Shown piece by piece: positions 1 through 10,036 of a DNA stretch of 64,000 nt. The stretch is taken from NCBI GenBank assembly GCA_021800275.1, contig JAJYZB010000001.1, positions 124,001 to 188,000 of the forward strand, written 5' to 3'. Numbering within the stretch: position 1 is the first letter of the stretch; every line of letters begins with the position of its first letter. This DNA is from a bacterium (GTDB lineage: Bacteria; Vulcanimicrobiota; JABDET01). The position numbers and the translations under genes are program-made. The notes under the pieces are model-generated. The model did no database searches, was not told where the DNA came from, and saw only the letters and a program-made list of their open reading frames with translations.

Positions 1-1125
1 GCAGTCATTGGGGGTGGAGTCATTGGACTGGCGACAGGCTGGCGATTAGCCCGCTCAGGCAAAAAAGTCGTTGTTTTCGAAAAAAAAGAAGCGGGACGAG
101 GAGCAGGCTGGGCTTCTGCGGGAATGCTTGCCCCTCAAACAGAAGCGGGCTATGAACAAAAAGATCTCCTGGAATTCAGCCTTGAGAGCTTACGAAAATA
201 TCCTGAATTTTTAAGAGAATTAACGGAAGATTCAGGGATAAAAGTTGAAGCGGGAAAAACAGGAAGCTTGTTCTGCGCTCTAAATCGAGATGATCTAGAA
301 CGCCTGCAGCGATTTTTCGATTTTCGGCAGCGGCTGGGATTTCCAGTGATGAAATTGAAGGGGGAAGAAACAAGAGAAAAAGAGCCCTATTTATCCCCTA
401 GAGTCACAGCTTCAGTTTTTGTTCCTGATGACTGGCATTTAGATTCAAGAAAACTTTTAGCAGCTCTTAAAACAGCTTTTATCAATAAAGGAGGATTGAT
501 TCATGAAGATTCTCCTGTGACTGAAATTTTGCTTGATGGTAAAACCGCAGCTGGAATAAAAGTTTTAGATCCTAAAACAAAAACAGAAAAAGAAGTAAAA
601 GCTAATACCCTGGTTTTAGCAGCAGGCGCTTGGTCAAGCCAGATTAAAGGGCTGCCAGAAAATTTGATTCCTCCGATTCGCCCGATAAAGGGAATGATTT
701 TAAACTTAAAAGCTGAATCCTGTCCCTTATCCCATGTCATTCGAGCTGAAGGAGTGTATCTGGTTCCTAAACAAAATGGGAGACTTTTAGTGGGAGCCAC
801 CAGTGAAGAAAAAGGATATGATGTCTCTCCCCTTGCAGGAGGAATTAAAGACCTGCTTCAAAACGCTTTTGATATTGTTCCTGGAATTTCTGAATGCCCT
901 CTTGAAGAGATTCAAATCGGGCTCCGTCCCGCCAATCGAGACCATTCCCCTGTTCTAGGACCCTCTCCAATTCAAGGCTTATATTATGCTGCAGGACACT
1001 ACCGTCATGGAATCCTGCTTGCCCCTATGACAGCTCTTGAGGTTTCACATTCTGTCCTCACAGGAGACTTTGAGCGATTGAAACCCTTTTCAATCACCCG
1101 ATTCTTTTCCTCTGCTGCTGCGTAA
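1..1125 (+). CDS. thiO: Glycine oxidase ThiO-like FAD-dependent oxidoreductase (5' end outside window)
   Basis: Frame +1 is open from base 1 (AVIGGGVIGLATGWRLARSGKKVVVFEKKEAGRGAGWASAGMLAPQ...), with a dinucleotide-binding GxGxxG; followed directly by thiS. Confidence 0.85.
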   Translation, partial: AVIGGGVIGLATGWRLARSGKKVVVFEKKEAGRGAGWASAGMLAPQTEAGYEQKDLLEFSLESLRKYPEFLRELTEDSGIKVEAGKTGSLFCALNRDDLERLQRFFDFRQRLGFPVMKLKGEETREKEPYLSPRVTASVFVPDDWHLDSRKLLAALKTAFINKGGLIHEDSPVTEILLDGKTAAGIKVLDPKTKTEKEVKANTLVLAAGAWSSQIKGLPENLIPPIRPIKGMILNLKAESCPLSHVIRAEGVYLVPKQNGRLLVGATSEEKGYDVSPLAGGIKDLLQNAFDIVPGISECPLEEIQIGLRPANRDHSPVLGPSPIQGLYYAAGHYRHGILLAPMTALEVSHSVLTGDFERLKPFSITRFFSSAAA

Positions 1126-1128
1126 ACC

Positions 1129-1335
1129 ATGAAAATTTTTGTCAATGGAAAAGAAGTCCTGGCGGAAAACGATGAAACTCTTGGAACTCTTTTGCAAAAA
1201 TTTTTAATCTCTCAAGATACCCATGGAACAGCAGTAGCTGTTGGAGAAGAAGTAGTCCCCCAATCGAGCTGGAAAAAATTAACCTTAAAAGAAGGAGACA
1301 GGATAGAAATCGTTCGAGCTGTCCAGGGAGGATAA
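1129..1335 (+). CDS. thiS: Sulfur carrier protein ThiS
   Basis: 68 aa, MKIFVNGKEV start and C-terminal GG, adjacent to thiO. Confidence 0.9.
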   Translation: MKIFVNGKEVLAENDETLGTLLQKFLISQDTHGTAVAVGEEVVPQSSWKKLTLKEGDRIEIVRAVQGG

Positions 1336-1339
1336 ATCC

Positions 1340-1684
1340 TTATTTTTTTTGCAGCAGCTCCACTAACTTTGAAACTTTTTTAGGGATAGCGGCAAAAATA
1401 GCTTCATTTTTAAAATCCTCAGAATTGGCATCTGTAAAATAAGCGGTAAAAATGATATTCCTCACATTGGGATACTGTTTTTTGATCTCTTTTGCTAAAT
1501 CCACCCCATTCCCATCAGGAAGAACATAATCAATAACACACAGATCAATAACACTCTGTTTCAAGGCAGCTCTTGCCTGTTTGCAGTTTGAAGCTAATAT
1601 CAGATCCGTATATCCGTGTTCATTCAGAAGAAACTCAAGAGAGCTCAACATATTTCTGTCATCATCAATCAACAGAATTTTCAT
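1340..1684 (-). CDS. Single-domain response regulator receiver
   Basis: MKILLIDDDRNML...CVIDYVLPDGNG...K; start moved to the internal ATG at 1684. Confidence 0.8.
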   Translation of the reverse strand: MKILLIDDDRNMLSSLEFLLNEHGYTDLILASNCKQARAALKQSVIDLCVIDYVLPDGNGVDLAKEIKKQYPNVRNIIFTAYFTDANSEDFKNEAIFAAIPKKVSKLVELLQKK

Positions 1685-1694
1685 TTTATCCTTT

Positions 1695-2408
1695 CTATTT
1701 TTGTTCCAGATTTTTGATGGCGCTGACCAGGGTCTGTATGTCCACAGGCTTTCTAAAACAAGTATAAATGCCAAGCCTGATCCCTTTTTGAATCAATTCT
1801 GCCACATCATATCCTGTCAGAAAAATAACAGGGGTTCCGGGTTTCATTCGATTGATCTCTTCGTACAGTTCTATGCCATTTTTTCCCGGCAGCACAATAT
1901 CAATGATGCAAATATTCACATTTTGCTTCGTAAATTTCTCAAAAGCCTCCTCAGCGTTTTTAGCGGTGTCAACCTTGTAACGATTCAACTCCAGCAGGGT
2001 TTTTAAAAGTTCGCGGTCCGCAAAAGAATCATCCACAACCAGGATTAAATTTTGGGCGGAAAGGGTTGTAATCAACTCCGCAATTTTTTCAATGTCGAAT
2101 GGCTTGTGAATAATGGTGTAAGCTCCCAATCTGACAGCTTCTTCCAGGAGATCTTCAACCGCATACGCAGTCATCATGATGACTTTAATGTCAGGATTGA
2201 TTTTTTTAATCTCTTTAAAGGCTTCCACTCCATTCATCTGAGGCATTCTGACATCCATGAAAATAATATCGGGAGAGTGCTGCTTCGCCATTTCAATGGC
2301 TTTTTTACCGTTTTCTGCTTCCAGAATCTGATGATCCATCATTTCAAGAGAGGCGGAAAAAGTAATGCGCAAATTGGTTTCATCATCCACAATTAAAATC
2401 TTGCTCAT
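1695..2408 (-). CDS. Tandem double-receiver response regulator without output domain
   Basis: Two complete REC modules (ILIVDDE..DVRMPQMNG and LVVDDSF..DIVLPGKNG) in 237 aa. Confidence 0.85.
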   Translation of the reverse strand: MSKILIVDDETNLRITFSASLEMMDHQILEAENGKKAIEMAKQHSPDIIFMDVRMPQMNGVEAFKEIKKINPDIKVIMMTAYAVEDLLEEAVRLGAYTIIHKPFDIEKIAELITTLSAQNLILVVDDSFADRELLKTLLELNRYKVDTAKNAEEAFEKFTKQNVNICIIDIVLPGKNGIELYEEINRMKPGTPVIFLTGYDVAELIQKGIRLGIYTCFRKPVDIQTLVSAIKNLEQK

Positions 2409-3136
2409 GAATTTTCCTCTTCCCTGATTTCTGCTTCACGTGGAATTTCTAAAATCACGCATGTCCCCTTTCCTGGTTGGCTTTCCACTGTCATTTCTCC
2501 GTCTAAATTTTTAACAGCGGCATAAGCGATAGGAAGACCCAGTCCCATCCTTTTTTCTTTTGTCGAAAAAAATGGGTCAAACACCTTTTCCCGATCGGTT
2601 TGATCCATGCCGCAGCCCGAATCTTTAATTTCCAGAAAGAAACCTTGATTTGTTATTCTTCCTTTTAACTCCAGGATTCCTCCTTGTTCCATCGCTTCCA
2701 CCGCGTTTTTCATGAGGGCTTCCAGGGCTCTGCCCATCTGCCAGCGATCTAAAAGAAGAGGCGGAAATTCAGGAAAATTTCGAATCACTTGAATGGTCTT
2801 ATCTTTAAGTTCCTGATCAAAGTTCATTAAAGCGTTTTCAATCACTTCGTTCAGTCTGACAGGGAACTTCTTTAAAGTTTTCGTCACAGAATCCAGCAGA
2901 CTCAATGTTTCAAGCGTTTGTTCCCCTTTCTGGACTTCTTCTTTAATGACTTGCAGGCATCTTGCAATTTTCGGATCCTCTGATTTCAATCTCATGCGTA
3001 TCACTTCTGCCGCGTTGTTTATAATGCTTAAACCATTTCGCATCGCATGGGATAAATCACGAGAAGTGTAACTTAAACCTTTAATTCGGTCTAGAATAAG
3101 ATCCGATTTTTCTTTACTGGGTTGTTTTAAAATCAC
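2405..3136 (-). CDS. Soluble sensor histidine kinase
   Basis: H-box SHAMRNGLS, N/G boxes NAVEAME, DSGCGM, GLGLPIAYAAV; no TM segment. Confidence 0.8.
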   Translation of the reverse strand: MILKQPSKEKSDLILDRIKGLSYTSRDLSHAMRNGLSIINNAAEVIRMRLKSEDPKIARCLQVIKEEVQKGEQTLETLSLLDSVTKTLKKFPVRLNEVIENALMNFDQELKDKTIQVIRNFPEFPPLLLDRWQMGRALEALMKNAVEAMEQGGILELKGRITNQGFFLEIKDSGCGMDQTDREKVFDPFFSTKEKRMGLGLPIAYAAVKNLDGEMTVESQPGKGTCVILEIPREAEIREEENS

Positions 3137-3507
3137 TTTTTATCCCCTTTTTTCAGACAGAGTTTTTCGAGAGTTTCAATAATCATTTTTGGATCCGCTG
3201 GTTTTACAAAATACCAGGATGCCCCATTTTCATAAGATGTTTTTTCAAGATCAGGACTGGAGTCCCCTGACATGATTCCCACTTCAATTTCGGGCGAAAT
3301 CACTTTAATGGCTTTCATGGCAGTTATTCCATCCATATCAGGCAAATGCAAATCCACAATAGCAGCATCAATTTGATTTTTTTTTACCATTTCCTGGGCT
3401 TCACTTCCTTTTTCAGCAGTGAACACTTGATGCCCTTCCATTTCCAGGAGAGCTTCAAGGGTAAATGCCAGGTCTTTCTCATCATCTAGAATAAGAATCT
3501 TTGCCAT
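3133..3507 (-). CDS. Response regulator receiver protein
   Basis: ILILDDEKDLAFTLE...VDLHLPDMDG. Confidence 0.85.
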   Translation of the reverse strand: MAKILILDDEKDLAFTLEALLEMEGHQVFTAEKGSEAQEMVKKNQIDAAIVDLHLPDMDGITAMKAIKVISPEIEVGIMSGDSSPDLEKTSYENGASWYFVKPADPKMIIETLEKLCLKKGDKK

Positions 3508-5113
3508 CGTTTTTTGACGGTAGGTAAACCGTGAATGTCGTGCCTTTCCCTGGTTCTGACTCCAGTTTTAATTTTCCTTGATTTGCTTCCACGTTTTGTT
3601 TCACAACAGGAAGTCCTAAACCCGTTCCTTTTAATTTTGTGGTAAATAAAGGCTCAAATATTTTATTTTTTAAATCATCAGGAATGCCTGTGCCCTGGTC
3701 TTGAATTTTAAGGACCGAATAAACGATGCCATTGTCTGAACTTTGATTCAAAGAAATATTTAAGGTTCCTCCCTCAGGCATGGCTTCAAGACCATTTTTA
3801 ATCAAGTTCAGCAGGACCTGACGAATTTGCTGGGGATCCCCTGAGATAATCCCCTGGTCATGAGGAAGATCTATTTTAACTGTTATATTTTCAGGCTTCT
3901 CTAAAATAGAGAGGCATTCTTTGACCATCTCATCTAAAAAGATCTCCTTTTTTTCCGGTTTTCTCCATCGAGCGAAATCCAGCAGATCATTGATGATCCT
4001 TGAAGAACTATCCACCTCTCTCAAAATGATCGCCAAAAATTGTTTAATTTTTTCATCCTGCTGCAGAGCTTCTATTTTTTTTGCTTTTTCAGAAAGGAAA
4101 TAAGCGGCATTGCGGACTGCTGCAAGGGGATTCCGAAGCTCATGTCCCACCACTCCTGCCAACTGCCCTACCGCCGCTAATTTTTCAGAACGAATCAGTT
4201 TTTCCTGCGCTTCTTGCAGCTCATGATTGATTTGCTGCAGCTGTTTATTCGTGGCAGCCATCTCTTCATTTGTTGAAGTTAACTCTTCATTTTTTTTATT
4301 AATGTCCTGAATTAATTTTTGGATGGATTCTGTCATGTCATTAAAGGATCTTGCCAGATTGCCAATTTCATCTTTTGTATGAACGCTCACTCGTTTCGAG
4401 AAATCGCCTTTTGCGATTTCCCCGGCTGTTGACGTTAAGAGTTCAATAGGTCTTGTCAGATTAGCCGCTAAAGGATAGAATCCGATGGAGCCTGCCATCA
4501 AAACCGTTAAAAAAATGAGAAGTGAAGTCAACAGCGCTTTTCGCGCTTCAGCATTTGAGTGCGACAAAGACAATCCTACATGGACAGAACCCAGCAGCCG
4601 AGGCTTCTGCGGCGCGGGGCTGGCAGAAATCAATCCCGGAAAAAGAGAAGAAGACTTCCTGCTCCCATAAACAGGGGATGAAAACTGGATATAGCCAGTC
4701 ATCTCGGGAACGTGATTAAATACCATTTGTTTTCTGACAAGAGGCTGCTGAGAGATCCATGCAGCCAGAAAACTGGAAAGGCGAGAGGGAAAAGCTTTTT
4801 TAAAGTAAGTGAATAAAATTTTCTTGTGTTTGTCCACAATGTAAACATAGGCAACATCATCATCTTCACGAACTCCTCTGACCAGACGAGAAAGGAGGGT
4901 CTTGTCTTCCGTATAGATCGGATATCTGGCATTCGAGGCAAGGCTTGAAGAAATGTAGTCTCCTTTCTCAATCAATTGATGTTTAAGCGCCTGGTTCGTG
5001 TAAAGATAGAAATAAGAACTAAGCGTGATCCCCATAAAAAAAGAAAGAACAACTCCTGCAAAAGTATATTTTAAACGCAGGGAAGAGAAAACCTTATTTT
5101 TCACTTCAGTCAC
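3482..5113 (-). CDS. Membrane sensor histidine kinase (extracytoplasmic sensor, HAMP, HisKA, HATPase_c)
   Basis: TM segments, HAMP, VVGHELRNPLAAVRN, N/G boxes; likely GTG start at 5113 rather than the longer ORF to 5242. Confidence 0.8.
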   Translation of the reverse strand: MTEVKNKVFSSLRLKYTFAGVVLSFFMGITLSSYFYLYTNQALKHQLIEKGDYISSSLASNARYPIYTEDKTLLSRLVRGVREDDDVAYVYIVDKHKKILFTYFKKAFPSRLSSFLAAWISQQPLVRKQMVFNHVPEMTGYIQFSSPVYGSRKSSSLFPGLISASPAPQKPRLLGSVHVGLSLSHSNAEARKALLTSLLIFLTVLMAGSIGFYPLAANLTRPIELLTSTAGEIAKGDFSKRVSVHTKDEIGNLARSFNDMTESIQKLIQDINKKNEELTSTNEEMAATNKQLQQINHELQEAQEKLIRSEKLAAVGQLAGVVGHELRNPLAAVRNAAYFLSEKAKKIEALQQDEKIKQFLAIILREVDSSSRIINDLLDFARWRKPEKKEIFLDEMVKECLSILEKPENITVKIDLPHDQGIISGDPQQIRQVLLNLIKNGLEAMPEGGTLNISLNQSSDNGIVYSVLKIQDQGTGIPDDLKNKIFEPLFTTKLKGTGLGLPVVKQNVEANQGKLKLESEPGKGTTFTVYLPSKNDGKDSYSR

Positions 5114-6038
5114 CAACCTGCTTTGCAGCTGCCAGGATGGCTGAAGGAAAGTGCACCCTGGATTCTCTGAGAATCCTCCTGTTGATGACCAGACTAAAAT
5201 GGGTCGGATAACTGGGTTGTATCTGGCGGGGAGGGGTTCCATTTAAAACCTCCTGAGCCAGGACCCCAGTCTGTTTCCCAATATATTTGTAACTGGGAGA
5301 AAGAGCAAAAAGTCCTCCCACTTTTAAAAATTCTGAAGAAAAAACTAAAAATGGAAGGTGGTGTTCTATCATTTTTTCATTCATGAACATGAAAGAATCA
5401 GATGTTAAAACTGAACTATCCGGGACCATCCACAGGGCTTGAATATGGGGAAGGATTTTTCGCAGCATTGAAGGAACCTGCCTCGGGGAAGAAACGGCTG
5501 CTGCATCCAGATGAAAGCCAAGCTCTCGCGAAACCATTTTGGCATCTCGAATTTCCGGTCCTGTTTTAGCAGGATTATACAAAACCCCAACAGATTTCAA
5601 TTTTGGAAAAGCTCTCAGCAAAACATATAACTGTTCATGAACAGAAGTGTCCATAAAAACACCTGTGGCATTTTGATTTTTTATCAGAGGCCATTCCACC
5701 GAAAGAATCATCGAAAAAACGACCGGACGGCCGCCTCCGTATTTTACGGCTGAATCAGTCGCCGGCCAGCCCACTGAAACAATAACATTTACTCCTGGAT
5801 GCTGCTTAAGAATTTTTCTCCCCTGACGCAGACTTCCATGGATATTATAGACCCTAACAGAACCTCCCAGAACTTTTTCAATTCCACGAACAGCCTTGTT
5901 GTAAGGTCCTAAATTTAAACTCTTTAAAATAAGGATAGAGGAATGCGCAGATGAAAAAGAAGGAATAATAAAAAGACAAAAAAGCAGAATTAAAATTTTG
6001 CTCGGGTTATTCCTAAAACCAAATCCACGCCGCCGCAT
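5106..6038 (-). CDS. ABC-type substrate-binding protein
   Basis: Signal peptide; VIVSVGWPATDSAVKY...GVLYNPAKTG pattern of the TrpX/ABC substrate-binding family. Confidence 0.65.
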   Translation of the reverse strand: MRRRGFGFRNNPSKILILLFCLFIIPSFSSAHSSILILKSLNLGPYNKAVRGIEKVLGGSVRVYNIHGSLRQGRKILKQHPGVNVIVSVGWPATDSAVKYGGGRPVVFSMILSVEWPLIKNQNATGVFMDTSVHEQLYVLLRAFPKLKSVGVLYNPAKTGPEIRDAKMVSRELGFHLDAAAVSSPRQVPSMLRKILPHIQALWMVPDSSVLTSDSFMFMNEKMIEHHLPFLVFSSEFLKVGGLFALSPSYKYIGKQTGVLAQEVLNGTPPRQIQPSYPTHFSLVINRRILRESRVHFPSAILAAAKQVGD

Positions 6039-6074
6039 CTCAATCCCGTTTTCACTTCATCCAAACTTTTTCCT

Positions 6075-8297
6075 TTAAAATCTGTATTGGACAGTCATCT
6101 GGAATCTTCCGCCAATTGTAACTCCGCTCCAGGGAATATAAACAGGAGCATTAAAAACATCGTAACTGGCTAAACCAAGGCTGACTTGTTTCCAAAGAGG
6201 AGTCTCAATGCCTAAATTGATCTGATTGCTCCCATTGACGAAAAAATCAGTCCCGATATCATGCAGATCCATATGTGAAAAAGAGTACAATTCCACAAAC
6301 CCGCTCCACTTTTTCCCCTCATATTTTATTCCAATGGTTGAAATTGCCTGTGGAGAGGCATCCTGTTTAGAGATTACAGGAACTCCTAAAAGGGCTGCCT
6401 GAGAGGGAAAGTACTGCATGGTAATCGTCTGGTTTCGATAGTTTCCATAAGCGTAAAAATCCTTGGCAAGTTTATAATCCATACTCAGCTCTGCCCCTGC
6501 TTCCTGCACATTGGGCATGTTCTGAGGAATACGAACATCTGCGATCACAGGAGTCGCAGGAACAATAACACCTGGAGCGATAGGCAGTGGAACAGTTAAT
6601 GGAGAGAGAGGGCCTCCCACCGCTGGGACAGCAAAAGGAGGATATTCCGCGCACAAAGATGCAGTTGCTGGATTTACGCAGTCAAGAGGAGAAACTAAAA
6701 ATCCTTGTCTGGTTATGTAGCTGTTGTTGTTCTTTAAATAAAACTCGGCTCGAGCCTTAAAATGAGGCGTAAAAAATCCGCCATAACTTAATTCATAATC
6801 TGTCACTTTTTCAGGATTTACCATTTGTCCTGTACTGGTCACAGAGCCATAAGTATCAGACACAAAAGGGTAAGGAGCAAGAGGCGGAAAAGTAAAAGTG
6901 CCGGTCGGAGTAAAATCAAAATAATCTTCACTCACGTCAGGAAAGCGGTAAGAAACATTGACGTTTGCCCTTAATGCTGTTCCAACAGTAACCCTGTGGA
7001 CGTATGAAATAAAAGGCGCGAATCCTGATTCACCGCTCCAATCTTTGTCATATCTGGCGCCATAATAAAGCCAATCCTTTCTTGTCAAGCCGCTTTTATT
7101 TTGAAAATAAATATCCCACCCGGTGCCAGTAAAAGGTTTCAAATAAAATCCTAACTGAGATTTAGTCGGGGGAATAAGGAATGGGGTCGCATAATCCGGG
7201 TCAACGCTGGTCCCTATGTTCAAATTATAGAGATCAGCTCCATACGTCAGGGTCTCATGTCCTCCCCATGAAAAATAATCGTTAAATCCAATCTGATCCC
7301 TTCCTTCCTGAGCAAAAGCAGAGGGAAGAGTGAGAAAATACTGTGTCACAAAATCCCCTGTCAATTGATTGTGAGACGCATAAACAGTAAGCTGCGATTT
7401 TTTTCCAAAGCGGTGAATGTAATCCCCTGCCAAAAAATCATTCTGGGCATTAAAAAGAACGCTGAATGGGACAGAATATTCGTAGCTGCCCTTGCTGTAA
7501 GATCGGCCGAAAAGGACATTGACCTGAGAGTTTTTCCAGGAATACCGCATCTGAGAAGAAAGTTTCCAGTCCTGATTATAGGGATTGAGAGGCTGTGGAA
7601 TCATATTAGAAGAATCAAAAAAAGAAGGTCTCCAGACATCAGAATTATAATTAGAAGAATCCACACGGTAAGAAAATCCCCCGACTTTTCCTCCATAGCT
7701 GAGAAACTCGGTATAAGTTCCCTGGCTCCCAATTCCAGCGCTGACGCGAACACCTGTCGTTTTTGCGGGAGATTCTGTTGTGATCGCTATTAATCCCTCA
7801 TCATCATTGGCTCCTGAAACAGTGGTCGGGGTTCGAACCACCTCAATATTTTTAATATCCTGAAAATCCACAGGCAGATCATCAGCAATGTTAATACCTG
7901 CTAAATTAGCCCACATTGGAATTCCATCAATTAAAAAAACGGTTCTGGTCTGGTCAACTGTTGAATCAATCAGTCCTCTGATATCCACCCAATTGAGCCC
8001 ATCATTGAATGGAACCACGTTAACCCCTGGAATTCTCTGAAGGAGTTCCCCGAAATTCAAAGGTTGATAGGTTTTAATGTCTTTACGGCTGATCACGGAA
8101 ACAGAATAAGGGGCGAGAATTTCTTTAACAGGCATTTTAGAGCCGGCTTCAACAACAGGCTGCTCTCGAAAGATCTCCAGCATCTGCTCAAAAGCTTTCG
8201 ACGGTTTTTTCTTGCGAGAATGGGCGATCACTCTCCCGCTGCACAAAGATAAAATCAAAAGCAGAAAAATTCCAGCCGCTAAAAACTTAACTTTCAT
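6075..8297 (-). CDS. TonB-dependent outer-membrane receptor
   Basis: Plug domain (SVSVISRKDIKTYQPLNFGELLQRIPGVNV...DIRG...FLIDGIP) and C-terminal beta-strand ending QYRF. Confidence 0.85.
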   Translation of the reverse strand: MKVKFLAAGIFLLLILSLCSGRVIAHSRKKKPSKAFEQMLEIFREQPVVEAGSKMPVKEILAPYSVSVISRKDIKTYQPLNFGELLQRIPGVNVVPFNDGLNWVDIRGLIDSTVDQTRTVFLIDGIPMWANLAGINIADDLPVDFQDIKNIEVVRTPTTVSGANDDEGLIAITTESPAKTTGVRVSAGIGSQGTYTEFLSYGGKVGGFSYRVDSSNYNSDVWRPSFFDSSNMIPQPLNPYNQDWKLSSQMRYSWKNSQVNVLFGRSYSKGSYEYSVPFSVLFNAQNDFLAGDYIHRFGKKSQLTVYASHNQLTGDFVTQYFLTLPSAFAQEGRDQIGFNDYFSWGGHETLTYGADLYNLNIGTSVDPDYATPFLIPPTKSQLGFYLKPFTGTGWDIYFQNKSGLTRKDWLYYGARYDKDWSGESGFAPFISYVHRVTVGTALRANVNVSYRFPDVSEDYFDFTPTGTFTFPPLAPYPFVSDTYGSVTSTGQMVNPEKVTDYELSYGGFFTPHFKARAEFYLKNNNSYITRQGFLVSPLDCVNPATASLCAEYPPFAVPAVGGPLSPLTVPLPIAPGVIVPATPVIADVRIPQNMPNVQEAGAELSMDYKLAKDFYAYGNYRNQTITMQYFPSQAALLGVPVISKQDASPQAISTIGIKYEGKKWSGFVELYSFSHMDLHDIGTDFFVNGSNQINLGIETPLWKQVSLGLASYDVFNAPVYIPWSGVTIGGRFQMTVQYRF

Positions 8298-8373
8298 AAA
8301 CCACCCCTTTAGAAAAATTATTTTTTTAATTTCATCTTGATTTATACCAACAGGCAGCTTTTCCTTCTAAATT

Positions 8374-8391
8374 TTATGATATAAATCATAA
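8374..8391. promoter_or_regulatory. FNR-like dyad TTATGAT-ATAA-ATCATAA
   Basis: Perfect 7-bp inverted repeat with 4-nt spacer (TGAT-N4-ATCA core) between divergent genes. Confidence 0.45.
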
Positions 8392-8465
8392 TTTATTAAA
8401 AAAAGAAAAGGGGTTTAGCTTCAAGTGATAAATCTTTTTAGTTAATATTGAAAAATGGAGGTATC

Positions 8466-9371
8466 ATGGGAAAACAGTCAAGCCGCTCTGCCGAAAGAAA
8501 AAAAAGAAAAGAGTTTAACTACCCCAATTTTTTTGGAATCATCTTAGCCCATATTTTCGCGCTCTGCGGAATCTGGTATCTGTTCATCTATGGGATTTCT
8601 CTCACGAATTGGATTCTTTTCGGAATTTTTTCGCTTTTAACCGGGTTTGGAATTACGATAGGATATCACAGAATGCTGACCCACCGAGGATTTCAGTGCA
8701 GCCAGCCGCTTCGCTGGGCTTTAGCCATCATGGGCGGGATGGCAGGAGAAGGTTATGAATATGAGTGGGTGGCTAATCACCGCGTGCATCATTTTTTCTC
8801 GGATCAGGAACAGGATCCCCATTCCCCCAGAGCATACCCAGGAATAAAAGGATTTTTATGGGCGCATATAGGGTGGCTGTTTTTTAAATATGAAAGGCCT
8901 GATCTCTATAAGACCTTTCAAGACTTGGATCGAGATCCAGTAACTCAGTGGCAGAGAAAATTTTATCTGCTTATCGTTATTTCAGGCTTTATCATCCCTT
9001 TTCTGATTTCTGGACTCTCGGGAATTTTAATTTCCGGATTTCTGCGTTTAGTGTTTGTCTGGCATTCAACCTGGTCAGTCAACTCTATCTGCCATTTGTT
9101 TGGCTCCAGGGCTAAAGATGCTGAGGGAAATCTTTATACAAGAGATGACAGCAGAAATAACATTTTAATCGCTCTTTTTGCTCTAGGAGAAGGATATCAT
9201 TCAAATCACCATTTCAGGCCCACCTGGGCTTACCATGGATGGGAATGGCACAACCTGGATATGAGCAAATGGATGATTCAATCTTTCGAATGGCTGGGCT
9301 TGATATGGAATGTGAAGAAACCTGTCATAGACAAAGGTCTGCTGATCAAAGAGATTCCAAAAATTGCATAA
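8466..9371 (+). CDS. Acyl-CoA / fatty acid desaturase (delta-9 type)
   Basis: Three His boxes HRMLTH, HRVHH, HSNHH; GGAGG upstream of ATG 8466. Confidence 0.85.
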   Translation: MGKQSSRSAERKKRKEFNYPNFFGIILAHIFALCGIWYLFIYGISLTNWILFGIFSLLTGFGITIGYHRMLTHRGFQCSQPLRWALAIMGGMAGEGYEYEWVANHRVHHFFSDQEQDPHSPRAYPGIKGFLWAHIGWLFFKYERPDLYKTFQDLDRDPVTQWQRKFYLLIVISGFIIPFLISGLSGILISGFLRLVFVWHSTWSVNSICHLFGSRAKDAEGNLYTRDDSRNNILIALFALGEGYHSNHHFRPTWAYHGWEWHNLDMSKWMIQSFEWLGLIWNVKKPVIDKGLLIKEIPKIA

Positions 9372-9481
9372 TCGCTTGCGCTTCCAAGCAGCCAAACTTC
9401 GTGTTTCGGTCTGCAAGGTTTTAGCGGTCTTTCCGCGAAAATTAAAAAAGGAAAATTACTTCAGAAAAAACAGCTTTTAAA

Positions 9482-10036
9482 ATGCCGATAAACGCAGAAA
9501 GATCCAGAAAAAAATTAACCTCTCTAAAAGTGAATGGCAGGGTTTATGAAAAAGCGCTGTCTCCGATTTCAACGCTTCTTGAAATCTTAAGAGAAGATCT
9601 AGGACTGACAGGAACAAAACATGGATGTGAATTAGGGGAATGCGGCGCCTGCGCCGTTCTTCTGAATGATGTTCCTGTTCTTTCTTGTTTAACCCTGGCA
9701 GTAGAATGTGAAGGGAAGGAAATCACCACTATTGAAGGGCTTGCAGATGGAAATCGTCTTCACCCTCTTCAAACAGCTTTTGCGGAGTTAGGAGCTGCCC
9801 AGTGCGGCTACTGCACCTCTGGAATTTTATGTGTGGCAAAATCTCTTTTAGATAAAGCAGCTCAAGAAAAAAAATCTAACCCTGGGAGAGAATTGAGCCG
9901 AGCAGAAATTAAAGAAGCTCTTTCCGGAAATATCTGCCGCTGCACCGGATATTTAAAAATCATTGAAGCCATTGAACTGACTGCCGAAAGACTCAACCTG
10001 TTTCACAGATGTGAACCTGTAAGAGAAGACCGATGA
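9482..10036 (+). CDS. Molybdenum hydroxylase [2Fe-2S] small subunit (4-hydroxybenzoyl-CoA reductase gamma-like)
   Basis: CELGECGACAVLLN...C and CGYCTSG...CRCTGY motifs. Confidence 0.85.
   Translation: MPINAERSRKKLTSLKVNGRVYEKALSPISTLLEILREDLGLTGTKHGCELGECGACAVLLNDVPVLSCLTLAVECEGKEITTIEGLADGNRLHPLQTAFAELGAAQCGYCTSGILCVAKSLLDKAAQEKKSNPGRELSRAEIKEALSGNICRCTGYLKIIEAIELTAERLNLFHRCEPVREDR

Noticed and set aside
1581-2396. + strand ORFs 1581..2006 and 2052..2396
   Set aside because: Antisense to receiver-domain genes with clear motifs
7365-7793. 142-aa + strand ORF
   Set aside because: Antisense to the TonB receptor; no signature
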